Source: JANFXS01 sp022791155 (GTDB lineage: Bacteria > Bacillota > Clostridia > Lachnospirales > Anaerotignaceae). From it: 57,851 nucleotides of DNA. Positions 24,727 to 34,242 of this stretch are shown piece by piece. The position numbers and the translations under genes were made by a program. The notes beneath the pieces are model-generated. The model saw nothing but the letters and a program-made list of their open reading frames with translations. It was not told the DNA's origin and did not search any database. The stretch spans positions 1-57,851 of the forward strand of contig CATJUX010000042.1 of assembly GCA_949743895.1 (NCBI GenBank), in the 5' to 3' direction. The first letter of the stretch is position 1. Each line of letters begins with the position of its first letter.

Positions 24727-25035
24727 ACTTCAAACTCCCTTCACTTTTTTTGAATTTTTATTATATTTTGAACACCCTCATTTGATAATGACATGTCTGA
24801 AATTTGCATTGGCAGTTGAATGTGAAGCTGAAAGCGGTTGACACATCTTTGTGGGTTTTTGCTTTCATTGCTGTTGACATGCCAATGTTAGCTTTTTGTC
24901 TCCGCAGAAAAATTTTTTGGCAGTGGCTGAAATTCATTTCATGTCATGTGGAAATGTTTTGGAGCTTGCAGTGCCAAGGAGCAAAAATTTAATCTGTGGA
25001 GTGTGTATGGCATTGTCAAATGAGGGCAATGTCAT
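24727..25035. promoter_or_regulatory. Gap with candidate mhpF promoter
   Basis: 309 bases without a supported gene. On the minus strand TTATCA (24783-24788), 17 bases, TATAAT (24760-24765) could drive mhpF-mhpE separately from the IclR gene upstream. No IclR-type palindrome like that at 25827 was seen here. Confidence 0.4.
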
Positions 25036-25806
25036 TCATGGTTTGCAGCCAATTTTGATTGAAATGCTTTGGGCGCATTTTTTGATTTCTTCGGCCAAAA
25101 CAGAAATTGCCTCGGGTGTCATTTTGCTCGCCATGCCAGATATGCTGACGGCGGCAACAGGCTCGTTTTTGTGGTTGAATATGGGAGCGGCCACACATTT
25201 GAGGCCTGTTTCTATCTCCTCATTGTCTTCGGCAAAACCGTTTGTGACAACGTTCATGAGGTTTTCTTCGAGTTCGCGGCTGTTTTTGATTGAATTTGGT
25301 GTTTTGACAGCAAATTCATGGTTGAGTATATATTTGTTTATATATTCATTGGGAAGATATGCAAGCATGGCTTTTCCAACGCCTGTACACGTCATGGGAG
25401 CGCGCTTGCCAACCTGCGAATATGTGATCAAAAAATCAGGGGTGTCAAATTTGTCTATGTATATAACATCTCCCTCACAATGGGTTGCGAGGTGAACGGT
25501 TTGGCCATATTTTTTTGAAAGAGCCTCGCAAAACGGCCTTGCTTCGGCGCGCAGATCCATGCGGCTTTCAACAGTGCGGCCCATTTCAAAAAGCTTCATG
25601 CCAAGTTTATATTTTTTTGTGGCAGAGTCCTGCTCAAGGCAGCCATATGCCACAAGTGTGTTCACAATACCATAGACAGTGCTTTTGCTGAGTTTCATGC
25701 CGTCAGATATTTCGGATATGCCAAGCTGTGGACTTTGTGAAAAAAGCTCCAATATGTCAAGCGCTCTGGCGACAGACTGAACAATAACGCCGTTTGAGTT
25801 TGCCAT
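25036..25806 (-). CDS. IclR-family transcriptional regulator
   Basis: 256 residues. The N-terminal winged helix (about residues 8-70) reads SVARALDILELFSQSPQLGISEISDGMKLSKSTVYGIVNTLVAYG. The C-terminal effector domain contains VHLATHCEGDVIYIDKFDT, APMTCTGVGKAMLAYLP and FAEDNEEIETGLKCVAAPIFNHKNEPVAAVSISG, all standard for the family. AAAGGGA precedes the ATG. A palindromic operator lies 21 bases upstream, just downstream of a strong promoter, so it probably represses itself. It likely controls the mhpF-mhpE pair encoded downstream on the same strand. The effector is unknown. Confidence 0.93.
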   Translation of the reverse strand: MANSNGVIVQSVARALDILELFSQSPQLGISEISDGMKLSKSTVYGIVNTLVAYGCLEQDSATKKYKLGMKLFEMGRTVESRMDLRAEARPFCEALSKKYGQTVHLATHCEGDVIYIDKFDTPDFLITYSQVGKRAPMTCTGVGKAMLAYLPNEYINKYILNHEFAVKTPNSIKNSRELEENLMNVVTNGFAEDNEEIETGLKCVAAPIFNHKNEPVAAVSISGMASKMTPEAISVLAEEIKKCAQSISIKIGCKP

Positions 25807-25826
25807 AACAATCCCTTTCCTTGCGT

Positions 25827-25843
25827 GTTCGTTATTAACGAAC
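25827..25843. promoter_or_regulatory. IclR-type palindromic operator
   Basis: GTTCGTTA and TAACGAAC are perfect 8-base arms around one central base. The GTTCG...CGAAC ends resemble the palindromes bound by PcaU/PobR-type IclR proteins. A second, degenerate half (TTTCGTAATAAC) follows at about 25848. Confidence 0.6.
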
Positions 25844-25867
25844 TGCTTTCGTAATAACTGTATTTAT

Positions 25868-25896
25868 ATTATCGCACCGATATGAAGCTTTGTCAA
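25868..25896 (-). promoter_or_regulatory. Promoter of the iclR-type gene
   Basis: On the minus strand TTGACA (25891-25896), a 17-base spacer and GATAAT (25868-25873). The palindromic operator lies in the initially transcribed region, suited to repression. Confidence 0.68.
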
Positions 25897-26349
25897 TATA
25901 TAATTTGCAATGATGAACCCTTGGCCGAGAGCGAGTGTTGTGAAAATGGCTTCCTCATCACTCATAGTTTTGAATTTTTTGAGGCTGAAAATTTTTTGGC
26001 AGTTTGAAAGCGCCAATTTGTTTTTGGCGAGGTGTATTTTTGGAATAAACTGGAAATTAAATTTTCAATTGAAAGTGGAACAGACTGTTTTGAGAGTGCG
26101 TATAAACGGCGAAATGAAAAACAGCTTGAATGTTTGAGAAAGTTGAGAAAGAGATATAAAAAACTTTGAAAAAAGCGGAATTTGTGATGAACTGGCCTGA
26201 GGCCGAAAACGATTTGAACAAGAAATGAGTGGCAACACATTTTGGAAGAAAGAAGGGTGACTGATTTTTGAGTGTGAGCCAGAGAATTTTTGTGAAGTGC
26301 TATAGTTTTTTAGGAGTTGTGCAATTTGGTTGCAAAACAAAATATTAAA
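25897..26349. other. Gene-free region
   Basis: No gene, repeat or convincing regulatory site is visible in these ~450 AT-rich bases between the regulator promoter and the alaS terminator. Confidence 0.4.
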
Positions 26350-26381
26350 AATCACCCAAACATGACATAGTTTGGGTGATT
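26350..26381 (-). terminator. Terminator of alaS
   Basis: AATCACCCAAAC and GTTTGGGTGATT are perfect 12-base arms around an 8-base loop. On the minus strand they are followed by TTTAATATT, about 70 bases after the alaS stop codon. Confidence 0.75.
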
Positions 26382-26449
26382 GTGTGTGCATTCAAGCTGA
26401 AAACAGCAAATTTTGATTGGCAAATGTGACACTGCAAAATTTTGTTTGA

Positions 26450-29089
26450 TTATATTTGTTCTTTGATGACTTCAAGGGCTTTTTTAAGAGCGGTGCCGAT
26501 TTGGCTTGAATCCTTTCCGCCGGCCTGAGCCATGTTTGGCTTTCCGCCGCCGCCGCCGCCACAAATGGAAGCGGCTTCCTTGACAATTTTGCCACAGTGG
26601 GCGCCTTTTTTGACGGCGTCTTCTGTGGCCATGGCAACAAAGTTGACTTTTTCGCCATTGGCTGAAGCGAGAACAGCAACAAGGCTTCCCAATCTGTTTT
26701 TGAGTTCGTCACCTATTGTTTTGAGCTCATCATTTCCAGCGCCGCTTATTTCCGCGCATATCACATTTATGCCGTTGACATCAATTTTTTCAGAAGCTAT
26801 GTTTTCAACAGACTCGCCGGCCATTTTTGTTTTTATTGCATTGAGTTCCTTGGCAAGTGATTTTTGTTCTGCAATCAGTGTTTCAACGCGTTTCACAATG
26901 CCCTCCGGGGTTGACTTTGTGATGGAGCAAAGTGTTTTTATTGTGTCTTCATGGCTTTGATAGAAACGAACAGCGGCGGCCCCTGTGAGCGCTTCAATTC
27001 TTCTGACACCTGAGGCAACGCCGCCTTCAGAAACAATTTTGAAGCTTCCAACCTGTGATGTGTTTGTCAGATGTGCGCCGCCGCAAAGTTCGATGGAATA
27101 GCCCCCCATGTCAACAACGCGAACTATGTTTCCATATTTTTCGCCGAAAAGGGCAACGGCGCCTTTTTTGCGGGCTTCATCAATTGTCATTTCATTGGCC
27201 GAAATGTCTATGTTGTCATATATTTTTTCATTGACCATGTTTTCAACTTTTCTTATTTCTTCGTCTGTCATGGCTGTGAAGTGAGTGAAGTCGAAACGCA
27301 GCCTGTCAGCAGAAACATATGAACCAGCCTGTTGTATGTGAGCGCCCAAAACCTCTTTCAATGCTTTGTGAAGAAGATGAGTTGCGCTGTGGTTTCTTGA
27401 AATTGAAAGCCTATTTTTGACATCATATTCTGCTGTGGCTTTTTCGCCAACATTGATGCTTCCGTCAACAACTGAGCCTATGTGGGCAATTTTTCCGCCA
27501 ACAACTTTTATGCAGTCCGAAACCTCAACAGTTCCCATGTCTGTCTTTATTGTTCCAATGTCGCCAACCTGACCGCCCATTTCGGCATAAAAAGGCGTTT
27601 TGTCAAGGAACACTGAAACATCGTTGCCCACGCTTGCGCTGTCACTTATGGCATTGTTGGACACAATGGCAATTATTTTGGCGTTGTCAACACATGTCGC
27701 ATCATATCCGGCAAAGTTTGTTTGAAGGTTTGTGTCAATGTGGTTGTATACAGTTTCGTCAGCACCCATATAGTTGCTTTCAGCCCTTGCGGCTCTTGCT
27801 CTTTCTTTTTGCGCGCGCATTTCTTCAGCAAAGGCTTCTTCGTCAACAGAAATGCCTTCTTCGGCAAGAATTTCTTTTGTGAGATCAATTGGGAAGCCAT
27901 ATGTGTCGTAAAGGCGGAAGCTCATTGCGCCTTCCATGACATTCTTTTTGGAGGCTTTTATTTCTTCAATGTCATTTTTGAGAATTTCCATGCCTTTGTC
28001 AATTGTTTTGTAGAAGCTGTTTTCTTCAACTGAAAGAACTTTTTTTATATAATCTCTTTTTTCAACAAGCTCGGGATAGGCGTTGCCACTGCACGCTATG
28101 ACTGTGTCGCAAAGCCCGGCAAGGAATTCATCTTTGATTCCAAGAAGGCGGCCGTGGCGCGCGGCACGTCTCAACAGCCTTCTGAGCACATAGCCGCGCC
28201 CCTCGTTGGAAGGAAGAACGCCATCGGCCGTCATGAATGTGACTGAACGTATGTGGTCTGTGATGACACGCACGCTCACGTCTGTTTCGTGCTCTTTCAT
28301 ATATTCAACGCCGGCAATTTTGCAAACCTCGTCGCGCAGTGCTTTCACTGTGTCAACGTCAAATATGGAGTCCACGCCCTGCATGATTGTGGCCATGCGC
28401 TCAAGGCCCATGCCAGTGTCTATATTTTTGAACTCAAGGTCAGTGTATGTGCCGTCAGGCTGGGCATTGAATTGTGTGAAAACAAGGTTCCAAAATTCCA
28501 TATACCTGTCGCAGTCGCAGCCAACGGTGCAGCTTTCTTTTCCACAGCCAAATTCTTCGCCTCTGTCATAATATATTTCGGAACACGGGCCGCACGGGCC
28601 TGTGCCATGTTCCCAGAAGTTGTCTTCCTTGCCCATATAGAATATGCGGTCTTTGGGCACGCCCACAACCTCATGCCATATCTTTGCGGCTTCATCGTCA
28701 TCTTTATACACTGTCACATAGAGCTTGTCTTCAGGGATTTCCATAACTTTCGTGACAAATTCCCAGCTCCATGGAATTATTTCCATTTTGAAATAATCGC
28801 CGAATGAAAAATCGCCAAGCATTTCAAAAAATGTGCCGTGGCGCGCTGTTTTTCCAACGTTTTCTATGTCGCCTGTTCTTATGCATTTTTGGCATGTGGC
28901 CACTCTTTTGCACGGCGGAATTTCCTGGCCTGTGAAATATGGCTTCAAAGGAGCCATTCCAGAATTTATGAGAAGAAGGCTGTTGTCGTTGTGGGGAATG
29001 AGAGAGGCACTTGGAAGCCTCAAATGTTTTTTTGTTTCAAAAAATGAGAGAAATTTTTCTCTAACTTCGTTTACACCCATTGGTTTCAT
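26450..29089 (-). CDS. alaS: Alanyl-tRNA synthetase
   Basis: This enzyme charges tRNA-Ala. The 879 residues cover all domains: class II catalytic core (NEVREKFLSFFETKKHLRLPSASLIP, INSGMAPLKPYF, TGDIENVGKTARHGTFFEMLG, GLERMA), tRNA recognition region, editing domain with zinc-type histidines (SRNHSATHLLHKAL and ELCGGAHLTNT) and the C-Ala tail ending in CGGGGGGKPNMAQAGGKD. AAGGAGA lies nine bases before the ATG at 29089. An alanine-responsive T-box leader precedes it, so it is induced when tRNA-Ala is uncharged. A strong terminator follows. Confidence 0.98.
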   Translation of the reverse strand: MKPMGVNEVREKFLSFFETKKHLRLPSASLIPHNDNSLLLINSGMAPLKPYFTGQEIPPCKRVATCQKCIRTGDIENVGKTARHGTFFEMLGDFSFGDYFKMEIIPWSWEFVTKVMEIPEDKLYVTVYKDDDEAAKIWHEVVGVPKDRIFYMGKEDNFWEHGTGPCGPCSEIYYDRGEEFGCGKESCTVGCDCDRYMEFWNLVFTQFNAQPDGTYTDLEFKNIDTGMGLERMATIMQGVDSIFDVDTVKALRDEVCKIAGVEYMKEHETDVSVRVITDHIRSVTFMTADGVLPSNEGRGYVLRRLLRRAARHGRLLGIKDEFLAGLCDTVIACSGNAYPELVEKRDYIKKVLSVEENSFYKTIDKGMEILKNDIEEIKASKKNVMEGAMSFRLYDTYGFPIDLTKEILAEEGISVDEEAFAEEMRAQKERARAARAESNYMGADETVYNHIDTNLQTNFAGYDATCVDNAKIIAIVSNNAISDSASVGNDVSVFLDKTPFYAEMGGQVGDIGTIKTDMGTVEVSDCIKVVGGKIAHIGSVVDGSINVGEKATAEYDVKNRLSISRNHSATHLLHKALKEVLGAHIQQAGSYVSADRLRFDFTHFTAMTDEEIRKVENMVNEKIYDNIDISANEMTIDEARKKGAVALFGEKYGNIVRVVDMGGYSIELCGGAHLTNTSQVGSFKIVSEGGVASGVRRIEALTGAAAVRFYQSHEDTIKTLCSITKSTPEGIVKRVETLIAEQKSLAKELNAIKTKMAGESVENIASEKIDVNGINVICAEISGAGNDELKTIGDELKNRLGSLVAVLASANGEKVNFVAMATEDAVKKGAHCGKIVKEAASICGGGGGGKPNMAQAGGKDSSQIGTALKKALEVIKEQI

Positions 29090-29280
29090 GTTTGCAGTTC
29101 TCCTTTAACAATAAATATTTTGTGCCTGAAATCAGTGTGGAGCCAAAAAGGGAATTTGAGAAAATTTGCCATGCAAAGTTCCGTTTTTGGCCAAATGAAA
29201 CAGCATGTGAGGGAGGCACTTGAAGTGTTTCAAAATTTGATGATGAACCGCTTTTGTTTGAAGCGCTGCAATTGGCTTTA

Positions 29281-29545
29281 AAACAAAAAAAGCGGCTAAA
29301 AGTCATTTTTAGGGACGAGAAAAAACTCGCGGTACCACCCTGATTATGCCAAAAGCATCGCTCATCTTCCTTTTAACGCAAGGGAAACGTTCCGGTTTGC
29401 CGGAAAGCCCGATGTTCTCGAAAAAGACAGCTTCACCGGCGTTTTCATAAAGCCTTTCAGCCAGAAGTGTTTTGAAACACGTTTCAGGGCTTTTTCTCTG
29501 AGATGAAAAAATTCCGGATACTATTTCTTTTTATGGCTTTTGTAT
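29281..29545 (-). promoter_or_regulatory. T-box riboswitch (alanine) before alaS
   Basis: On the minus strand the T-box core GGGTGGTACCGCG lies at 29328-29340, followed by a CGAG/CTCG hairpin and a T run (29285-29291). Upstream is a long stem I region. A GCT triplet at 29429-29431, in the context GAAGCTG, is the likely specifier and matches alanine. A promoter TTGATT (29572-29577), 18 bases, TAGAAT (29548-29553) starts it near 29541. It reads tRNA-Ala charging and controls termination before alaS. Confidence 0.88.
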
Positions 29546-29612
29546 ATATTCTAACAGAAAGATTATATTTTAATCAAAGAATGTTGTCAATAAATATTAT
29601 TTAAAAAAGAAC

Positions 29613-29641
29613 ACAATTATAATATAATTGTATTAATACAA
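29613..29641. promoter_or_regulatory. Two overlapping palindromes before the MocR gene
   Basis: ACAATTATA-A-TATAATTGT (29613-29631) and TTGTATTAATACAA (29628-29641) are both perfect palindromes, overlap by four bases and end ~20 bases before the regulator start. TATAAT boxes are embedded in the first. The layout suggests autoregulation by the GntR-type protein. Confidence 0.5.
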
Positions 29642-29661
29642 AATTTTTGGGAGAAAGCATG

Positions 29662-31092
29662 ATGGATGAGTTTGATATAAAAATTGACAAATCTTCGCAA
29701 GCGCCTTTATATAAACAGCTGAGTGATGCCATATTTGCCATGATTGAGGCCGGAACGCTGAAGACAAACGAAAAGCTTCCGCCAATACGCCGCCTTGCGG
29801 AAAAAACGGGGGTTAACAACGCCACAGTTGTTTCTGCATATAGACACTTGGAGAGCCGGAAAGCCGTCTATTCACAGGCGGGAAGCGGAACTTTTGTTTC
29901 TCCGATACCTCTTGAGGAAATCCCGCTGCCTGTCATTGACGAACGTATACGTTCCATAAAAAAGCCGGAAATGGGCCCGGGAATTATAAATTTCACAAGC
30001 ACGTCACTCCCGCAGGAGCTGTTTCCTGTTGACGAGTTCAAACAGGCGTTTGATTCTCTTTTGGACAGAGAACGCGGAAAGGCATTTGGAAACATGGATT
30101 CACAAGGGTTTTTGCCGCTGAGGGAAAGTTTGTGTGTATATCTTGAAAGCTATGGCATACGCCAGACTCCTGACAACATACAGGTCATTTCTGGCGCCCA
30201 GCAGGGAATTGACATTGTGAGCAAGGCCATGACATCATATGGCGATGTTGTTTTTATGGAAAAACCAACGTTCTATGGTGCGGCAGGCGCGTTCCTTTCA
30301 AGGGGATGTCAAATTGTGGAAATACCAATGGAAAACGGGGGAATGAGTTTGCCCGTTTTGGAAAATCTTGCCAAGCTATACAGGCCCAAGTTTATATATG
30401 TCATGGCATATTTTCAGACGCCCACAGGCATATCATATTCAGCGGCAAAAAAGAAAGCTGTGCTGAATTTGGCCGAGAAATATAACTTTTATATCATAGA
30501 AGACGACAATCTTTATGACTTCAATTATACAAATGAAAACATAGTTCCGTTCAAAGCGCTTGACCACAGAAACCGTGTTATATATATTAAAAGCTTTTCA
30601 AAAATACTCATGCCGGGGCTGAGGGTTGGTTTTGCCGCCATGCCAAAAAAGATAATATCAAAAATGACAACAGCCAAATACACAACAGATATATCCACAA
30701 GTGGTTTTCTTCAAAAGGCGCTTGACATTTATTTCAGAGAAAACAATTGGAAAGAGCATATTATTGAAATACAGAATTATGCCTCAAGAAAGTATAAATT
30801 GGCCGTCAAATATGCCGACAGATTTTTGAAGCCATATGTGAAATATCAAAAGCCATGCGGCGGTGTGAGCCTTTGGCTTGAATTGCGGAATGTTAATGCT
30901 GAAGAAGTTTTGAAAAAGTGCGCCGAAAAAAATGTTCTCATTTCACCCGGCGAGCAGTTTTATGTGCAAAACGGCGGAAACAATTTTTTGAGACTATGTT
31001 TTATAAATGTTTCAGATGAATTCATTGAAACCGGAATACGCCGCATGGGCGCTTGCTTAAAAGACTTTACAACTTGCGGCAAACGGGTATAA
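29662..31092 (+). CDS. MocR-family (GntR-aminotransferase) regulator
   Basis: About 476 residues. The N-terminal ~75 form a GntR winged helix (PLYKQLSDAIFAMIEAGTLKTNEKLPPIRRLAEKTGVNNATVVSAYRHLESRKAVYSQAGSG region). A linker leads to a fold type I aminotransferase domain with FQTPTGISYS and the PLP lysine in IKSFSKILMPGLRVGF. MocR proteins sense PLP or amino compounds and control vitamin B6, GABA or similar genes; which applies here is unknown. GGGAG at 29649-29653 suits ATG 29662 (or 29659). No transaminase or pdx gene is adjacent. It is divergent from alaS. Confidence 0.93.
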   Translation: MDEFDIKIDKSSQAPLYKQLSDAIFAMIEAGTLKTNEKLPPIRRLAEKTGVNNATVVSAYRHLESRKAVYSQAGSGTFVSPIPLEEIPLPVIDERIRSIKKPEMGPGIINFTSTSLPQELFPVDEFKQAFDSLLDRERGKAFGNMDSQGFLPLRESLCVYLESYGIRQTPDNIQVISGAQQGIDIVSKAMTSYGDVVFMEKPTFYGAAGAFLSRGCQIVEIPMENGGMSLPVLENLAKLYRPKFIYVMAYFQTPTGISYSAAKKKAVLNLAEKYNFYIIEDDNLYDFNYTNENIVPFKALDHRNRVIYIKSFSKILMPGLRVGFAAMPKKIISKMTTAKYTTDISTSGFLQKALDIYFRENNWKEHIIEIQNYASRKYKLAVKYADRFLKPYVKYQKPCGGVSLWLELRNVNAEEVLKKCAEKNVLISPGEQFYVQNGGNNFLRLCFINVSDEFIETGIRRMGACLKDFTTCGKRV

Positions 31093-31339
31093 TGATTATA
31101 TCAGAAAAAGACCATTGAAAATGGCTTGAAAACTGCTTGAATTTTCGCAGAACAAAAACGTTCATAAATTTCGGTGTTTTGTGGTGCACATTTTTCAAGA
31201 CAGGATTGCACTTGTGCCAAAAGCAAAGTTGGACACGTTTTGTTTGGCGATTGGGAATTTGTGCACCGATTGAACGCTGAAACTTTCAATGTTCTGGAGA
31301 TTGCGGCAGAAATTTTAAAACTTTTCACGGAGGATAATT

Positions 31340-32791
31340 ATGGAAGTTAGAACAAGATTTGCCCCAAGCCCAACGGGCTATATGCACATAGGCAATTTGA
31401 GAACAGCGCTTTATGAATATCTCATAGCGAAGAAAAATGGCGGAAAATTTGTGTTGAGGATTGAGGACACAGATCAGGAAAGATATGTTGAGGGAGCTGT
31501 GGATATAATTTATAACACGCTTAAGCTCACGGGCCTTGTCCATGATGAAGGCCCTGACATTGGAGGGGAATTTGGGCCGTATATACAAAGCCAAAGACAG
31601 GGAATGTATATGCAATATGCCGAGGAGCTGATCAAAAAAGGCCATGCATACTACTGCTTTTGCACAAAAGAGCGCCTTGACAGCCTCAAAGAAAAAAATG
31701 GTGAGGGAGATGCCTTTTCGCATTATGACAGGCATTGTCTTTCACTGAGCCCGGAAGAGATAGACGAAAAATTGAAAAGTGGAATGCCATATGTGGTGCG
31801 TCAAAAAATGCCAACAGAAGGCCGCACAACTTTTGATGACGCCGTCTATGGCCGCATAACAGTTGAAAACAGCGAGCTTGACGATCAAATTTTGATCAAA
31901 AGTGACGGCATGCCAACATACAATTTTGCCAATGTTGTTGACGATCATCTCATGAAAATAACTCATGTTGTGCGTGGAAGTGAATATCTTTCGTCAACTC
32001 CAAAATATAGCCTGCTTTATGACGCTTTTGGTTGGGCTTCCCCTGAATATGTGCATCTTCCGCCAGTCATGAAAGACGCGCACAACAAGCTTTCAAAAAG
32101 AAATGGCGACGCTTCTTTTGAAGATTTGGTTGAAAAGGGATATATCCCTGAAGCTGTTGTGAATTATATTGCACTTTTGGGCTGGAGTCCTTCTGACAAC
32201 ACAGAGATATTTTCGCTTGAGGAGCTTGAAAAGAATTTTTCCATTGAGGGTTTGAGTAAGTCGCCATCGATATTTGATGTTCAAAAGCTGACATGGATGA
32301 ACAGTGAGTATATAAAAAACATGGAGTTTGAAAAATATTTTGAACTTGTTAAGCCAAAACTTGAAGCGGCGATCAAAAACAGAACGTTTGATTTGAAAAA
32401 AATAGCAGCTCTTTTGCAAACGCGCCTTGAAACGCTCAATGATGCGGCGGGCATGGTTGATTTTTTTGACGAGCTTCCTGAATATTCAACAGACCTTTAT
32501 AACCACAAAAAAATGAAAACCAATGGCGAAGTGTCGCTGGACAGCCTCAAAGCATGTCTGCCTGTTTTGGAGGAAATTGAGGAATGGAATGAAAATGAAA
32601 TACACGACAAAATGATGACGCTTGTGGCTGAAAAGGGGATCAAAAATGGACAGCTTTTGTGGCCGATAAGGACAGCGCTTTCTGGAAAACCAACTTCTCC
32701 AGGGGGAGCCTTTGAATTGGCGGATATACTTGGAAAAGAAGAAACAATTGCCCGGATTTTGAAAGGGATTGAACTTTTGAGTGCGCAGTGA
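31340..32791 (+). CDS. gltX: Glutamyl-tRNA synthetase
   Basis: 483 residues, class I synthetase that charges tRNA-Glu, and probably tRNA-Gln in organisms using the amidotransferase route. The HIGH-type signature reads RFAPSPTGYMHIGNLRTALYEY at residues 5-26 and the KMSKS-type signature is KLSKRNGD. The anticodon-binding region forms the C-terminal third. GGAGG lies eight bases before the ATG. No T-box is seen. It is flanked by gene-poor spacers and appears monocistronic. Confidence 0.96.
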   Translation: MEVRTRFAPSPTGYMHIGNLRTALYEYLIAKKNGGKFVLRIEDTDQERYVEGAVDIIYNTLKLTGLVHDEGPDIGGEFGPYIQSQRQGMYMQYAEELIKKGHAYYCFCTKERLDSLKEKNGEGDAFSHYDRHCLSLSPEEIDEKLKSGMPYVVRQKMPTEGRTTFDDAVYGRITVENSELDDQILIKSDGMPTYNFANVVDDHLMKITHVVRGSEYLSSTPKYSLLYDAFGWASPEYVHLPPVMKDAHNKLSKRNGDASFEDLVEKGYIPEAVVNYIALLGWSPSDNTEIFSLEELEKNFSIEGLSKSPSIFDVQKLTWMNSEYIKNMEFEKYFELVKPKLEAAIKNRTFDLKKIAALLQTRLETLNDAAGMVDFFDELPEYSTDLYNHKKMKTNGEVSLDSLKACLPVLEEIEEWNENEIHDKMMTLVAEKGIKNGQLLWPIRTALSGKPTSPGGAFELADILGKEETIARILKGIELLSAQ

Positions 32792-33038
32792 GATAGAAAA
32801 ATGAGCTAAAAATGTGTTGATTGGCGCTTTCACGCGGTTCGTATATATCAACACCGCTAATTATTTTTGGGCATTTTGAAAGCTGTGATTTGGCGCATAT
32901 GGCCAAAATTCATAATTATATTTTGAAAAACATTGTTTTTCGAATTTTGCGCCATGAATGCCGAATTCGAAAAATCAATTCACTGCCATTCTGAGCAAAT
33001 ATATTTTTGTGTGAAAATTTTCATATTTTGTCAAAAAA

Positions 33039-33070
33039 AAGAACTGTCTCTTTTTGTGGACAGTTCTTTT
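33039..33070 (-). terminator. Terminator of the DAHP synthase gene
   Basis: AAGAACTGTC (33039-33048) pairs with GACAGTTCTT (33059-33068). On the minus strand a run of T residues follows, twelve bases after the stop codon. Confidence 0.72.
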
Positions 33071-33081
33071 GGTTGCAATTG

Positions 33082-34110
33082 TTACACATGCTCAGCCATA
33101 TAAAGAAGGAGCTTTTCGGTGTCGTTCCAGCCAAGGCATGCATCTGTTATTGATTTGCCATAGACATTTCCGTCAACTGGCTGAGTTCCTTCCTCAATGA
33201 AGCTTTCTATCATGACACCGCGTATGATTTTGTTGAGTGAAGCATTTATGCCCCTGTTGTGAAGAACTTCAGTCACAATGCGCGGCTGCTGCTCAAACTG
33301 TTTTTGTGAATTGGCATGGTTGACGTCAACAACAACAAACGGATTGACAAGTTCTTTTTTTGAATACATTTCTTCAAGAAGAACCATGTCTTCATAGTGA
33401 TAGTTTGGAAGGCTTTTTCCGTTTTTGTTGACATAGCCACGGAGTATGGCGTGGGCAAGGGGGTTGCCGCATGTTGTGACTTCCCCGTCACGATAGAGAA
33501 ATGTGTGCCCGCTTTGTGCGGCATGTATGGCGTTGAGCATAACGCTGAAATCGCCGCTTGTTGGGTTTTTCATTCCAACAGGAAAGTCAATTCCGCTTGA
33601 AACAAGCCTGTGCTGCTGGTTTTCAACAGAACGTGCACCAATTGACACATATGTCAGTATGTCGTCAAGAAAAGCATAGTTTTCGGGATAGAGCATTTCG
33701 TCAGCCGCTGTGAGATGTGTTTCGTTTATGGCGCGTATGTGCATTTTTCTGAGTGCGCGTATGCCCTCAAGTATGTTTGGGCCTTTTGTTGGATCAGGCT
33801 GGTGAAGCATTCCTTTATAGCCATCGCCCGTTGTGCGTGGCTTGTTTGTGTATATGCGCGGTATTATGAACAGTTTGTCTTTGACTTTGTCGTTGAGCTT
33901 GGCAAGGCGGTAAACATAATCGCACACTGCATCCTCGTCACTGGCGGAGCATGGCCCGACAATTGCGACAAATTTGTCGCTTCTTCCTTCAATTATATCT
34001 TTAAGTTCGGCGTCTCTTTTGGCCTTGATTGCTTTAAGATCTGCCGGAACAGGGATTTCCTCCATGAATTCTTTTGGGGAGGGAATTGGTTTGACATGTT
34101 TGAAACTCAT
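33082..34110 (-). CDS. aroF: 3-deoxy-7-phosphoheptulonate synthase (DAHP synthase)
   Basis: This is the first enzyme of the shikimate pathway, joining PEP and erythrose 4-phosphate. The 342-residue size and sequence match the AroF/AroG/AroH class: VAIVGPCSASDEDAVCDY, IPRIYTNKPRTTGDGYKGMLHQPD, GARSVENQQHRLVSSGIDFPVGMKNPTSGD, and a metal-ligand region FVVVDVNHANSQKQFEQQPRIV. CAGGAGG lies eight bases before the ATG. It is divergent from trpS, a natural pairing for aromatic metabolism. Which aromatic amino acid inhibits it cannot be read; the exact symbol (aroF, aroG or aroH) is arbitrary. Confidence 0.94.
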   Translation of the reverse strand: MSFKHVKPIPSPKEFMEEIPVPADLKAIKAKRDAELKDIIEGRSDKFVAIVGPCSASDEDAVCDYVYRLAKLNDKVKDKLFIIPRIYTNKPRTTGDGYKGMLHQPDPTKGPNILEGIRALRKMHIRAINETHLTAADEMLYPENYAFLDDILTYVSIGARSVENQQHRLVSSGIDFPVGMKNPTSGDFSVMLNAIHAAQSGHTFLYRDGEVTTCGNPLAHAILRGYVNKNGKSLPNYHYEDMVLLEEMYSKKELVNPFVVVDVNHANSQKQFEQQPRIVTEVLHNRGINASLNKIIRGVMIESFIEEGTQPVDGNVYGKSITDACLGWNDTEKLLLYMAEHV

Positions 34111-34169
34111 TGTGAAGCCTCCTGAAATATAGTTTTTTTGTTAATTATAAAAAATAGAAGTATTTAATA

Positions 34170-34198
34170 TTGATTAATTTAAACATACAAAGTATACT
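34170..34198 (+). promoter_or_regulatory. Promoter of trpS
   Basis: TTGATT (34170-34175), a 17-base spacer and TATACT (34193-34198) lie 45 bases before the trpS start. The leader is too short for a T-box. Confidence 0.55.
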
Positions 34199-34242
34199 AT
34201 AAACTATATTTTTCTTAAATGCAATAATTAAGGGGCGATAAT

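Noticed and set aside
34111..34242. T-box or attenuator before trpS or the DAHP synthase gene
   Set aside because: The 132-base gap is too short and contains no T-box core or terminator pair.
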